Shown here piece after piece: positions 49,448-57,418 of a DNA stretch of 64,000 nucleotides. The position numbers and the translations under genes were made by a program. The DNA is taken from contig JAZSJZ010000004.1 of assembly GCA_045534575.1 (NCBI GenBank), forward strand, positions 62,001 through 126,000. The letters are read 5' to 3'. Within the stretch, counting starts at the first letter, position 1. Each line of letters begins with the position of its first letter. The notes under the pieces were generated by a model that was not told the origin of the DNA, did no database searches, and saw only the letters and a list, made by a program, of their open reading frames with translations. This DNA is from UBA4636 sp045534575. Its GTDB lineage: Bacteria > Bacillota > Clostridia > Christensenellales > Borkfalkiaceae.

Positions 49448-49967
49448 GTTAAAAGTTGGTGAATACGAACTAGATAAAAGTAAGTTTTTCGGCGAAACGC
49501 TTATGCCTGAAATTTGGCTAAAGCAAGATATTTTTGAAGAAACCGAAGTGTTTTTTTGTCATATTAACTTAGAAGAAGCAAGTCAATTCGATAGCCAAAA
49601 TCTTTTGCCAAAAACGGGGCATTTGTTCTTTTTTATCGATTTTGAAAAAACGCCCGTAAAGGCAGTTGTTCGCTACTACGGGGGCGAACTTGACGCAACG
49701 GCAAATTTTAACGAGTGCATAGATTGCGATTACGAAGTGGAAGAAGGCTATCAAATAGAGTTTTCAAAAGGCGAAGGCGAAACAACCTCACTTTTTGCGC
49801 CTTACAAAAAGTTAAAAGATAGTGAGGTTTGCTTATTGTCTTTTTACCCAGACGAATTTGTAGAACTTGATTTTTTAAAGGGTGATGCGAAGGCTATTCA
49901 TTTCATAATTGAAAAAACCTCGCTTATGAAAAAAGATTTTGCAAGCGTGCTTTTAATTGCCGAATAA
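49431..49967 (+). CDS. YwqG/DUF1963-like protein
   Basis: A 178-residue protein. Start at ATG 49431, 8 nt after GAGG (49419-49422), within the end of the previous gene. A beta-rich domain with HLFFFIDFEKTPVKAVVRYY and a C-terminal HFIIEKTSLMKKDFASVLL resembling YwqG/DUF1963 proteins, whose typical ending is a similar F.I...DL..kDFs.V pattern. Shorter than most members (~250). The middle Cys pair (ECIDCDYE) is noted. Function unknown. Confidence 0.65.
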   Translation: MSIKIKLKVGEYELDKSKFFGETLMPEIWLKQDIFEETEVFFCHINLEEASQFDSQNLLPKTGHLFFFIDFEKTPVKAVVRYYGGELDATANFNECIDCDYEVEEGYQIEFSKGEGETTSLFAPYKKLKDSEVCLLSFYPDEFVELDFLKGDAKAIHFIIEKTSLMKKDFASVLLIAE

Positions 49968-49991
49968 TTTTTAAAAATAACATAAATTTTG

Positions 49992-50020
49992 TTGCGAAAG
50001 TTATAAAAATGTGTTACTAT
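49992..50020 (+). promoter_or_regulatory. Promoter of tRNA-Glu
   Basis: TTGCGA (49992-49997), 17-nt spacer, TACTAT (50015-50020), 18 nt before the tRNA. Confidence 0.6.
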
Positions 50021-50038
50021 AACTTGGCAATAAAATAA

Positions 50039-50113
50039 GGCCTCATGGTCAAGCGGTCAAGACGCTGCCCTCTCACGGCAGAAACTGGGGTTCGATTCCC
50101 CATGGGGCTACCA
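50039..50113 (+). tRNA. tRNA-Glu (anticodon CTC)
   Basis: A 75-nt tRNA: acceptor GGCCTCA pairing with TGGGGCT (two G-U pairs), anticodon stem CTGCC/GGCAG with loop CTCTCAC (anticodon CTC), T-arm TGGGG-TTCGATT-CCCCA, encoded CCA at 50111-50113. Terminator follows at once. Confidence 0.93.
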
Positions 50114-50114
50114 G

Positions 50115-50148
50115 AAAAAACGACAAGCAGTTGTGCTTGTCGTTTTTT
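50115..50148 (+). terminator. Terminator after tRNA-Glu (left copy of a similar pair)
   Basis: AAAAAACGACAAGC-AGTTGT-GCTTGTCGTTTTTT stem of 14 bp. Closely related to the stem at 50835-50869. Confidence 0.88.
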
Positions 50149-50152
50149 CAAC

Positions 50153-50304
50153 TAAATCCACCCTTTGGGTGGGATAAATCGACTTCGTCGATGAAATCGC
50201 TTTGTGATGAAATCCTCCTACGTCGGGTTTGGGTGGATTTATTTTCAACCAAACTTGTTTGGATTTCATCTGCTTTAGCAGATTTCATCCTGCAAGGATT
50301 TCAT
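50153..50304. repeat. Cluster of short repeats, direct copies then inverted copies
   Basis: TAAATC/ATGAAATC units at 50153, 50174, 50191 and 50207, then inverted GATTTAT/GATTTCAT at 50236, 50262, 50281 and 50297. TAAATCCACCC (50153-50163) pairs with GGGTGGATTTA (50231-50241), and small hairpins fill the gaps (GACTTCGTC, GCTTTAGC). Same architecture as 14291-14431 but with a different core word. It directly precedes the promoter of the four-helix-bundle gene. Confidence 0.75.
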
Positions 50305-50306
50305 TA

Positions 50307-50335
50307 TTGATTTTTATGATGATCTGTGCTATACT
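50307..50335 (+). promoter_or_regulatory. Promoter of the four-helix-bundle gene
   Basis: TTGATT (50307-50312), 17-nt spacer, TATACT (50330-50335), starting 3 bases after the repeat cluster. Confidence 0.6.
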
Positions 50336-50353
50336 TTTTTTGAGGTGCTAATT

Positions 50354-50701
50354 ATGGCAGAAAATAAACTTGCAGATTTATCTATGGATTTCGCAGTGAG
50401 TATTTTGAAAATAACTGACGGCATTAAAGGAAATTATTCTCTTATAAGTCAATTAGAACGTTGCGCAACCTCTATCGGTGCAAATATCAGGGAAGCGAAA
50501 TATGCGCAGAGTAAAGCAGATTTTATATCAAAGCTTCAAATTGCATTAAAAGAATGTTACGAAACGGAATATTGGCTTGAACTTTTGCGTAGGTCAGATA
50601 TATTATCTATTGATAACACCAAGACACTTACTCACGATTGCGGTGTGATAAGACGAATGTTGATTTCTTCAATCAACACTACAAAACAAAACAAGGAATA
50701 A
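50354..50701 (+). CDS. Four-helix-bundle protein (S23/bAvd-like)
   Basis: A 115-residue protein. Start at ATG 50354; the GTG at 50345 is inside the GAGGTG ribosome site. LADLSMDFAVSILKITDGI, SLISQLERCATSIGANIREA, KADFISKLQIALKECYETEY and WLELLRRSDIL give four amphipathic helices with the signature of the 23S rRNA intervening-sequence (S23) family, which is related to the Avd accessory protein of diversity-generating retroelements. These proteins bind nucleic acid. No reverse transcriptase or template repeat is nearby. The gene sits between two related terminator stems and beside a repeat cluster, suggesting a small mobile unit. Confidence 0.88.
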   Translation: MAENKLADLSMDFAVSILKITDGIKGNYSLISQLERCATSIGANIREAKYAQSKADFISKLQIALKECYETEYWLELLRRSDILSIDNTKTLTHDCGVIRRMLISSINTTKQNKE

Positions 50702-50707
50702 CGTAAT

Positions 50708-50800
50708 ATGAAATTAAGAATATTGGATTATTTATGTAATATCGAAGAATTCAACGGAGTAGCTATTTCTGCAAAGCTTCGTTGTAAATGTGGAGAATAG
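50708..50800 (+). pseudogene. 30-codon ORF, possible gene remnant
   Basis: Begins MKLRILDYLCNIEEF 6 nt after the four-helix-bundle stop and ends at TAG 50798-50800 with LRCKCGE. Translation past the stop would continue FSISLKLK, so it could be the truncated N-terminus of a small Cys-containing protein. Alternatively it is a genuine 30-residue peptide or chance. No independent ribosome site stronger than AAGGAATAA. Confidence 0.3.
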
Positions 50801-50834
50801 TTCAGCATATCATTAAAATTGAAGTTGCCTCTAG

Positions 50835-50869
50835 AAAAATCGACAAGCAAGTAGGCTTGTTGTTTTTTT
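50835..50869 (+). terminator. Terminator after the four-helix-bundle unit (right copy of pair)
   Basis: CGACAAGC and GCTTGTTG arms then seven T. The stretch AGAAAAATCGACAAGC resembles AGAAAAAACGACAAGC after tRNA-Glu. It is followed by a TGAAAT-flanked small hairpin (TTGCC/GGCAA), again like the repeat units. The rest of the 321-nt gap to 51122 is AT-rich with no gene seen. Confidence 0.75.
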
Positions 50870-51121
50870 AATGAAATTTGCCATTTTGGCAAGTGAAATA
50901 TTTTTCAAAAGGCGAATACGGCATTTTGCTATCGCTAAAATAAGATTTGGCTAAATATTTTGCCATATTTTTTAAAATTTTTAAAAAATTTATAAAATTT
51001 GGAAAATTTTGGCGCAAAAAAAAGGAAATGGCAAATTTTTTTGTAATAATTAAGTGAAGGGCTTTTTATGACAATATTTTTTGGGTTAATTATTTAATAA
51101 TAATTAATTGTTTGAGGGCTT

Positions 51122-52123
51122 ATGAAAGACACAACTTTAAAAAAGGAAGAAACGTTTTTATCGCCATACGCAAAAAAGAGTGTTGACACTTTAGGTAGAG
51201 TAAGGCAAGAAAAACCTTGCCCAATGCGCACGGAATTTCAGCGTGATAGAGATAGAATTATTTATTCTAAAGCCTTTATGCGTTTAAAGAACAAAACGCA
51301 AGTTTTCTTCTCGCCCGAAGGCGACCATTATAGAACTCGTTTAACGCACACGTTAGACGTATCGCAAGTGGCACGTTCAATCGCAAGAGCACTTTCCTTA
51401 AACGAAGATTTAGCCGAAGCAATAGCGCTAGGGCACGACTTAGGGCACACGCCGTTTGGTCATGCGGGGGAGAGATGTTTAGATAAACTTTCTAAGCACG
51501 GGTTTAAGCACAACGAACAATCAATTAGAGTTGTTGAAGTTTTAGAAAAAGGCGGGCTAGGTCTTAATCTAACTTTTGAGGTTAAAGACGGCATTTTGAA
51601 CCATAAAATGACTGGCAACCCTCAAACTTTGGAAGGACAAGCCGTTTCTCTCGCCGATAGAATTTCATATATTTCGCACGATATTGACGATGCCATAAGG
51701 GCAGAGATTATCACAATGGACGACCTTCCAAAATCGGCGTTAAAAGTTTTTGGTAGGTCAACTTCAACAAGAATAAACAGCGCAATATCGTCAATTTTGA
51801 GGGCTAGTCAAGGTCAAAATTTTGTTAAAATGGAAGATAGCGTGTTTGCCGTTTTGAACGAACTTAGAGATTTTATGTTCGAACGGGTTTACAATTTGCC
51901 GTTTGCAAAAGCCGAAGAAGAAGTTGCGTTCAATATGATTGAGGCAATGTTTAACTACTTCAAAAAAAGCCCCGAAAAATTGCCGAAGTTTTATCAATCT
52001 CGCCTAGAAAAGGATGATATTGATAGAGTTTGTAGCGATTATTTGTCGTCTATGACCGACCGCTACGCCGTGTGGACGTTTGAAAATATTTTCGTGCCAA
52101 AGAGTTTTTATCTTAAAGGCTAG
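51122..52123 (+). CDS. dGTP triphosphohydrolase-like HD protein
   Basis: A 333-residue deoxyguanosinetriphosphate triphosphohydrolase-like enzyme: DRDRIIYSKAFMRLKNKTQV, the HD metal site HTLDVSQVARSIARAL ... GHDLGHTPFGHAGE (about 73-116) and ISHDIDDAIRA, all diagnostic. It hydrolyses dNTPs to nucleosides and triphosphate and is the short form common in Firmicutes. It lies immediately upstream of dnaG-rpoD as in many Clostridia, though 148 nt separate them. Confidence 0.92.
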   Translation: MKDTTLKKEETFLSPYAKKSVDTLGRVRQEKPCPMRTEFQRDRDRIIYSKAFMRLKNKTQVFFSPEGDHYRTRLTHTLDVSQVARSIARALSLNEDLAEAIALGHDLGHTPFGHAGERCLDKLSKHGFKHNEQSIRVVEVLEKGGLGLNLTFEVKDGILNHKMTGNPQTLEGQAVSLADRISYISHDIDDAIRAEIITMDDLPKSALKVFGRSTSTRINSAISSILRASQGQNFVKMEDSVFAVLNELRDFMFERVYNLPFAKAEEEVAFNMIEAMFNYFKKSPEKLPKFYQSRLEKDDIDRVCSDYLSSMTDRYAVWTFENIFVPKSFYLKG

Positions 52124-52271
52124 TGAAAAGTTGAGTTTTTCGGCTAAAAAAGCACTAAATTGCATATTTTAAGATTAGTGCAAAAATTTTGAAAAGTAAC
52201 AAATAAAACGCAAATAAAAATCGTTTAATTATAGGAATTATCGCAAAAAATCGCTTTTAAATGAGGAAGGT

Positions 52272-54053
52272 ATGGCATTTACCAATGAATTTATCGAACA
52301 ACTGAAAATAAAGAACGATATCGTTGACGTTATTTCGGCATACACTTCATTAGAAAGGCGAGGCGGTTCGTATTGGGCGTGCTGTCCGCTACCTGGGCAT
52401 ATGGAAAAAACCGCGTCGTTTGCGGTCAACCCCGTTGGGCAGTTTTTTAAGTGCTTTGGCTGTGGTAGAGGCGGAAACGTTATCAATTTCATTATGGAAA
52501 TTGAAAATTTAAGTTTTGCCGAAGCCGTTAAGTTCTTGGCTGATAGAGCGGGGCTTGAAATGCCTCAAGAAAAATTTTTCGATAAAGAAAAAAGCGACGA
52601 AAAGCGCCGACAAAAAGAGGCTGTTCTAGCAATTTTGAAAGATACCGCACATTTTTATGTGGACAACCTTAAAAAACCACAAGCACAAAAATATCTTGAT
52701 TATTTGGCGTCAAGGGGGCTTGATAGCAAGATAATTCGAAAGTTTGGCATAGGTGTTTCGCTTGATTTCACTTCGCTTCCTAAACACCTTGCAGAAAAAG
52801 GGCATACCCACAAAGATATGCTAGCGGCGGGGGTTGTAAGTTACAATCAAGATACGGGCGAATATACAGACTTCGAGGCAAAAAGAATAACCGTTCCCAT
52901 CATTGATAACGTCGGCAACGTTATAGCGTTTGGCGGGCGTGTGATTGAAAAGACTGATTTTATGAAATACAAGAACACAAAAGAAACGTCTGTGTTTATT
53001 AAAAATCGCTGTCTTTACAATATTAATCACCTAAAAGGCATCAAGCGCGAAGTTGGCGAGCTTGACTACGTTATTATGGTTGAAGGGTATATGGACGTAA
53101 TTTCGCTGGCGCAAGCAGGGTTTATGAACGTGGTTGCGAGTATGGGCACGTCGCTAACCGTTGAGCAAGCAAAACTTCTTCTTCGCTATACAAAAACCGT
53201 TATCATTTCCTACGACGGCGATGGTGCTGGGCAAAAAGCAACTATGCGTGGGCTTGAAATTTTGCGTGATGCGGGGCTCACGGTTAAAATCATTTCCTTG
53301 CCCGACGGTTTAGACCCTGACGATATGATTAAAAAGCGGGGAAAAGAGGCTTATCAAACGCTTCTTGATAACGCGCTTCCGCTAATTGACTATAAACTTG
53401 AATATTTAAGAAAACGATTCAATTTAAACGACACAACCGAGCGCAGAAAGTTTGTTGAAAACGCCCTAAGAGTTATTCGTGAAAGCGATAAAGATTTCGA
53501 AAAAGAAGAACTCTTAAGAAACGTTAGCAAACTCACAAACTTGACCTATGAGTCGCTTAAACGCGATTTAGAGAAAGGAACAAGCACTTCAGCATCCAAA
53601 AAAATAGAGGCTGAAACTGAGCGTGAAAGCGATAAAGGGCTTATTAAAGCCGAGAGGTTCGTGCTATGGTCGGGCGTGTTCTCTAAGCCTTATTTTAGCG
53701 CAAAAGATTTAGAAAAATTAACCTTTTCATCTTCGCTTCGAACAGCCATTGCCGATTATATTTTGGAAACGTTAGAAAGTGGCAAAAAGGTTGTTCCGTC
53801 AACGATAGTCGATGCGCTCGGCAATGAATTTATCGACGAACTTAACGCAATTTTCCAAATTGAAGAAGTCGTTAATAAGAAGTTCTATTTCGATTGCGTG
53901 CGTTTTATGGAAATGCAAATTCTGCAAAGCGAAATAGACGAATTAAAGGCGTTCGCTAGCGACGTTAGCGACCTTAATAAACAAGTAGAAATTTTAAAAA
54001 CAATCCAACAAAAAACTAAACGATTAAACGCCCTTAAGAAGGAGGAAAACTAA
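52272..54053 (+). CDS. dnaG: DNA primase
   Basis: A 593-residue primase. The N-terminal zinc ribbon is CCPLPGHMEKTASF ... FKCFGCGRGGNV (about 37-76), the catalytic core TOPRIM has YVIMVEGYMDVISLAQAG (Glu, about 273) and ISYDGDGAGQKA (Asp-x-Asp), and the C-terminal helical helicase-binding domain spans about 430-593. It makes RNA primers for replication with DnaB. Its stop overlaps the rpoD start (TAATG). Confidence 0.96.
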   Translation: MAFTNEFIEQLKIKNDIVDVISAYTSLERRGGSYWACCPLPGHMEKTASFAVNPVGQFFKCFGCGRGGNVINFIMEIENLSFAEAVKFLADRAGLEMPQEKFFDKEKSDEKRRQKEAVLAILKDTAHFYVDNLKKPQAQKYLDYLASRGLDSKIIRKFGIGVSLDFTSLPKHLAEKGHTHKDMLAAGVVSYNQDTGEYTDFEAKRITVPIIDNVGNVIAFGGRVIEKTDFMKYKNTKETSVFIKNRCLYNINHLKGIKREVGELDYVIMVEGYMDVISLAQAGFMNVVASMGTSLTVEQAKLLLRYTKTVIISYDGDGAGQKATMRGLEILRDAGLTVKIISLPDGLDPDDMIKKRGKEAYQTLLDNALPLIDYKLEYLRKRFNLNDTTERRKFVENALRVIRESDKDFEKEELLRNVSKLTNLTYESLKRDLEKGTSTSASKKIEAETERESDKGLIKAERFVLWSGVFSKPYFSAKDLEKLTFSSSLRTAIADYILETLESGKKVVPSTIVDALGNEFIDELNAIFQIEEVVNKKFYFDCVRFMEMQILQSEIDELKAFASDVSDLNKQVEILKTIQQKTKRLNALKKEEN

Positions 54054-55108
54054 TGGCTATCACCGAAGAAAACTTAAAAGAACTAGTTGTTGAACTTGTT
54101 GCTGAATATAAGTCAAGAGGCTCTATCGAAAACCAAGTTCTTCTAGATATTCTCGAAAAGAAAGACGTAAATGAAGAACAAGTCCCTAAGGTGTTTGAGG
54201 CGCTTGAAGAGCAAGGCGTGCGCGTGGAAGAAGAAATTATGCAAGGCAAAGATTTCTATGAGCAAATCATCAAAGAAATCAGCGTTGGCGACCACGTTAA
54301 ACTTTATCTAAAAGATATCGGTAAATATCCGCTTTTATCGCTTGAAGAAGAAAAGGCTCTCGCTATTAGGATGGAAGAGGGCGACGAGAAGGCAAAGCAA
54401 GAATTATCGCAAGCCAACTTAAGGCTCGTTGTCAACATTGCTAAAAGATACGTTGGTAGAGGTATGCACTTTTTAGACCTTATTCAAGAAGGTAACTTAG
54501 GTCTTATGAAAGCCGTTGAGAAGTTTGATTATCGCCGTGGCTACAAGTTTTCGACTTACGCTACTTGGTGGATTCGCCAAGCAATAACAAGAGCGATTGC
54601 AGATCAAGCAAGGACGATAAGAATTCCAGTGCATATGGTTGAAACTATTCATAAACTTGCAAGAGTAACAAGAACGTTGTTGCAAGAACTTGGCAGAGAT
54701 CCAAGTCCTGAAGAGATTGCTGAAAAAATGGGCATCCCGGTTGAAAAGGTTATCGAAATTCAAAAGATTAACCAAGACCCTGTTTCTTTGGAAACGCCTA
54801 TCGGTGAGGAAGAAGATAGCCATCTTGGTGATTTTATTGAAGATGAAAACGCAAAATCGCCAAGCGATATCGTTTCTTACCAACTTCTTCGTGAACAACT
54901 CCTTAGCGTTTTGAATACCTTAACGCCTAGAGAAGAAAAGGTTTTGCGCTTAAGATACGGCATTGACGACGGCAGACCAAGAACGTTGGAAGAAGTTGGC
55001 AGTGCCTTTGACTTAACGAGAGAGCGTATTCGTCAAATCGAAGCAAAAGCGCTTAGAAAATTAAGAAAGCCAAGTTCACTAAAGAAGTTAAAAGATTGTT
55101 CGGAATAA
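54053..55108 (+). CDS. rpoD: Primary sigma factor of RNA polymerase
   Basis: A 351-residue sigma-70. Short region 1.1 (about 1-75), region 1.2 to 2 with LRLVVNIAKRYVGRGMHFLDLIQEGNLGL and YKFSTYATWWIRQAITRAI, region 3 (RIPVHMVETIHKL), and region 4 with LRLRYGIDDGRPRTLEEVG and the HTH LTRERIRQIEAKALRKLR. It recognises TTGACA-17-TATAAT, consistent with the promoters seen across the window. Translationally coupled to dnaG. Confidence 0.97.
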   Translation: MAITEENLKELVVELVAEYKSRGSIENQVLLDILEKKDVNEEQVPKVFEALEEQGVRVEEEIMQGKDFYEQIIKEISVGDHVKLYLKDIGKYPLLSLEEEKALAIRMEEGDEKAKQELSQANLRLVVNIAKRYVGRGMHFLDLIQEGNLGLMKAVEKFDYRRGYKFSTYATWWIRQAITRAIADQARTIRIPVHMVETIHKLARVTRTLLQELGRDPSPEEIAEKMGIPVEKVIEIQKINQDPVSLETPIGEEEDSHLGDFIEDENAKSPSDIVSYQLLREQLLSVLNTLTPREEKVLRLRYGIDDGRPRTLEEVGSAFDLTRERIRQIEAKALRKLRKPSSLKKLKDCSE

Positions 55109-55109
55109 A

Positions 55110-55766
55110 ATGACTAAGCGCACCAAAAAAATCGTTTCGCACATCATAAAATGCAACGTTTTTGCTGACGTTGGTTGCGACCACGGCAACGTTTCAAAGT
55201 TTGTTTTAGATAATAACTTAGCGAATAAAGTTTACGCAACCGATATTTCTAAGCCTAGCCTTGATAAAGCCATAAAAAGTATCGATAACAGGCATATAGA
55301 TAGGTTTTTTCCTATTTGTTGCGATGGCTTTTCTAAAATTTTAGAGCCGATTGATCAAGCTGTTATTGCTGGTATGGGTGGCGTGGAAATTTGCAAAATT
55401 TTAAATAACGCAGAGTTTTTGCCAACTCGGCTTATTCTTCAGCCTATGAAAAACACTAAGGCTTTAAGAGAGTTTTTATTAAGCAAAAACTACCCAATCG
55501 TTACCGATTATCTTTTTTATGACGGCGATAAATATTACGATATTTTAGTTGCCGATAAAAACCAAGAAGTTGAAGAATATTCTGCACTAGAGATTGAATT
55601 TGGAAGAGATAATTTAAAGGGTTCAAACGATTTTATCGTGTTTTTAACTGCGGAACTAAAAACGCTTGAAAAGGCAAAACGCCTAGTAAAAGATAGTTTT
55701 GAAGCCAAAAAAATTGACCAAAAGATAGAACTTTATTCAAAGGTTTTAAATAATGAAAATAACTGA
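55110..55766 (+). CDS. trmK: tRNA (adenine22-N1)-methyltransferase
   Basis: A 218-residue protein beginning 1 nt after rpoD. SAM-binding FADVGCDHGNVSKFVLDNN (about 17-35), VYATDISKPSLDKA, and AVIAGMGGVEICKIL are characteristic of TrmK (YqfN). It methylates A22 in the D-loop of tRNAs with that base. Ends 14 nt inside the Nif3-like gene, the usual Bacillota order. Confidence 0.93.
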   Translation: MTKRTKKIVSHIIKCNVFADVGCDHGNVSKFVLDNNLANKVYATDISKPSLDKAIKSIDNRHIDRFFPICCDGFSKILEPIDQAVIAGMGGVEICKILNNAEFLPTRLILQPMKNTKALREFLLSKNYPIVTDYLFYDGDKYYDILVADKNQEVEEYSALEIEFGRDNLKGSNDFIVFLTAELKTLEKAKRLVKDSFEAKKIDQKIELYSKVLNNENN

Positions 55767-56514
55767 GTTTTACAATTTATTAGATAAAGAATATCCGTTT
55801 GAATTATCTAAAAAGTTATGCGAAAAAGAAGGTCTTTACGATAACAGCGGTATTTTAGTTTCAATAGATGAAGAAATAACGGGTGCGTTGTTTTGCCTTG
55901 ATTTAACTTTTAGCGCGGTAGATTTTGCTAAAGAAAAAGGTTGCAACCTTATCGTTACGCACCACCCCGTTATTTATTCGCCTATAAAGAGCGTTAGTGG
56001 CGTTCTTCTATACGCTATTCAAAGCGGTGTTGGGGTTATAAGTATGCACTTAAACGCTGACGTTGCAAAATATGGCGTTGATTATTATTTTGCTAAAGGG
56101 CTTGGCGCGAAAAACGCTAAAATTTTAACTGACTTAGGTTCAAAGTGTGGTTATGGCAGAGTGTTTGAAACTAATCAAACTTTGGGTGAAATTGCAAATT
56201 TTGCCGAAAAGGAATTTCAAACAAAAGTTATAACTTACGGCAATTTTGACAAAAAAATAAAATCTGTTGCGTCGTTTTGTGGTGCGGGCTTTGAAGAGGG
56301 TATGGCAAGTGTTGAAGCCGACCTTATTTGTTCAGCTGACCCAAAACATCATATAATTTTAGAACTTTTAGAAAGCGGAAAATGTGTTATTTGCTTTACG
56401 CATTACGCAACCGAAAATTACGGGTTTATGAAGTTATACGCAGACTTTTTAGAAAATAAAGCAATAAAAAATAAGTTGAATTTATATTATTTTTGCGATG
56501 AACGTTTAGTTTAG
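55753..56514 (+). CDS. Nif3-like dinuclear metal protein
   Basis: A 253-residue protein of the YqfO/Nif3 family: LYDNSGILV (usual NxGL motif here NSGI), LIVTHHPVIYSPIKSV with the metal-binding His pair, SMHLNADVAKYGVDYYFA, and a C-terminal FTHYATENYGFM. It lacks the central PII-like insertion of the ~370-residue Bacillus form. The family is often adjacent to trmK and has been proposed as a GTP cyclohydrolase-I type 2-like enzyme; the function is unsettled. Confidence 0.92.
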   Translation: MKITEFYNLLDKEYPFELSKKLCEKEGLYDNSGILVSIDEEITGALFCLDLTFSAVDFAKEKGCNLIVTHHPVIYSPIKSVSGVLLYAIQSGVGVISMHLNADVAKYGVDYYFAKGLGAKNAKILTDLGSKCGYGRVFETNQTLGEIANFAEKEFQTKVITYGNFDKKIKSVASFCGAGFEEGMASVEADLICSADPKHHIILELLESGKCVICFTHYATENYGFMKLYADFLENKAIKNKLNLYYFCDERLV

Positions 56515-56534
56515 AAGCAAAAAAGGAGATAGAT

Positions 56535-57242
56535 ATGTTTAAAAAACTTTTAGAGTATCAAGAAGTTGACAAGGGGCTTAAAGTTATTGAAGATAACTTA
56601 AGAAAAAGCGAAGATTATCAAAACTATGCAAAGGCAACTCGCTTTTTAAAAAGTGCCAACCAAAACAATGAACAATTTGAAGAAAGAGCAAAAGCGCTTT
56701 TTTCGAATATGCAAGAACTTGAAAAAGCTTACAAACTATTGTTAGAAGAACAAGCCGATTTTGACGGCGTGAACGAAGCAACCGAAGAGAGCACCATTGC
56801 ATTTTTAAAGAAAAAATCACAAGAGCTTTCAAAAAGATTTGCTAGCTTAGAGGCTGAAATTTCAAAACTTACCGAAGAGATTAATTCTTTTAACGACCAA
56901 TATAAGAAGTTTTTAGCAACCGTTAAAAAGATGAAGGAAGTTCGTGAAAATAGTGCGCAAGCCTATAAGGAACTATCTTCTTCAATGGAAGCTGAAAAAC
57001 AAGCAATCGTTAAAAAGTTGGAAACCATTGCTAAAGATATTCCTAATGAATATATGCAAAAATATCAAGAAAAGAGAAAGGACGGAAAATTTCCAATCGT
57101 TTATAAAGTTGACGCATCTAAACGGGAAGTTCACTGCTCAGCGTGCGGAACTGAACTATCTACGCTAGAGGCGGCAAACCTTAAGAAAGAAAAGTTTTTG
57201 GAGTGTGAAAACTGCCACAAATTAATTTTCGTTGAAGAATAA
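56535..57242 (+). CDS. C4-type zinc-ribbon coiled-coil protein (CdsZ-like)
   Basis: A 235-residue protein: long helical coiled coil (about 1-185) rich in Lys/Glu, then a C-terminal C4 zinc ribbon CSACGTELSTLEAANLKKE ... CENCHKLIF. This family is encoded after trmK/Nif3 in many Bacillota. CdsZ-type homologues have been linked to ribosome or stress functions, which cannot be confirmed here. AAGGAG site; terminator at 57327. Confidence 0.85.
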   Translation: MFKKLLEYQEVDKGLKVIEDNLRKSEDYQNYAKATRFLKSANQNNEQFEERAKALFSNMQELEKAYKLLLEEQADFDGVNEATEESTIAFLKKKSQELSKRFASLEAEISKLTEEINSFNDQYKKFLATVKKMKEVRENSAQAYKELSSSMEAEKQAIVKKLETIAKDIPNEYMQKYQEKRKDGKFPIVYKVDASKREVHCSACGTELSTLEAANLKKEKFLECENCHKLIFVEE

Positions 57243-57326
57243 CTTTCTTTCTGCCATATTAATTTTCTTTGAGAACAAATTTAACAAACAAAATATTTTA
57301 TTTAAATACTAAAAAAATTAAAAATG

Positions 57327-57356
57327 GACTTGTCGAACGCTTGACAAGTCTTTTTT
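57327..57356 (+). terminator. Terminator overlapping the ylxM promoter -35
   Basis: GACTTGTC-GAACGCTT-GACAAGTC stem of 8 bp followed by six T. The right arm contains the TTGACA -35 element of the next promoter. Confidence 0.8.
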
Positions 57357-57368
57357 AATGAGTATAAT
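57341..57368 (+). promoter_or_regulatory. Promoter of the ylxM-ffh operon
   Basis: TTGACA (57341-57346), 16-nt spacer, TATAAT (57363-57368), about 50 nt before the start. Confidence 0.75.
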
Positions 57369-57372
57369 TCTT

Positions 57373-57398
57373 AGTGTAAAGTAATTTTGCTTTACACT
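57373..57398. promoter_or_regulatory. Dyad at the ylxM transcription start
   Basis: AGTGTAAAG and CTTTACACT, a 9-bp perfect inverted repeat starting 5 nt after the -10, extendable by CTTAG/CTAAG with a bulge, then six T (57404-57409). Candidate operator or 5' hairpin. Confidence 0.5.
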
Positions 57399-57418
57399 CT
57401 AAGTTTTTTGGTGGTTTT

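Noticed and set aside
50354..50701. A diversity-generating retroelement
   Set aside because: Only the Avd-like four-helix-bundle protein is present. No reverse transcriptase, template or variable repeat is in the window.
51068..51097. Nine-codon leader ORF (MTIFFGLII) before the dGTPase gene
   Set aside because: It follows a weak AAGGG and could be chance in AT-rich DNA. No attenuator hairpin or codon pattern supports a leader peptide.
54497..54898. 133-codon antisense ORF inside rpoD
   Set aside because: rpoD is unambiguous over this interval; the reverse frame has no family features.
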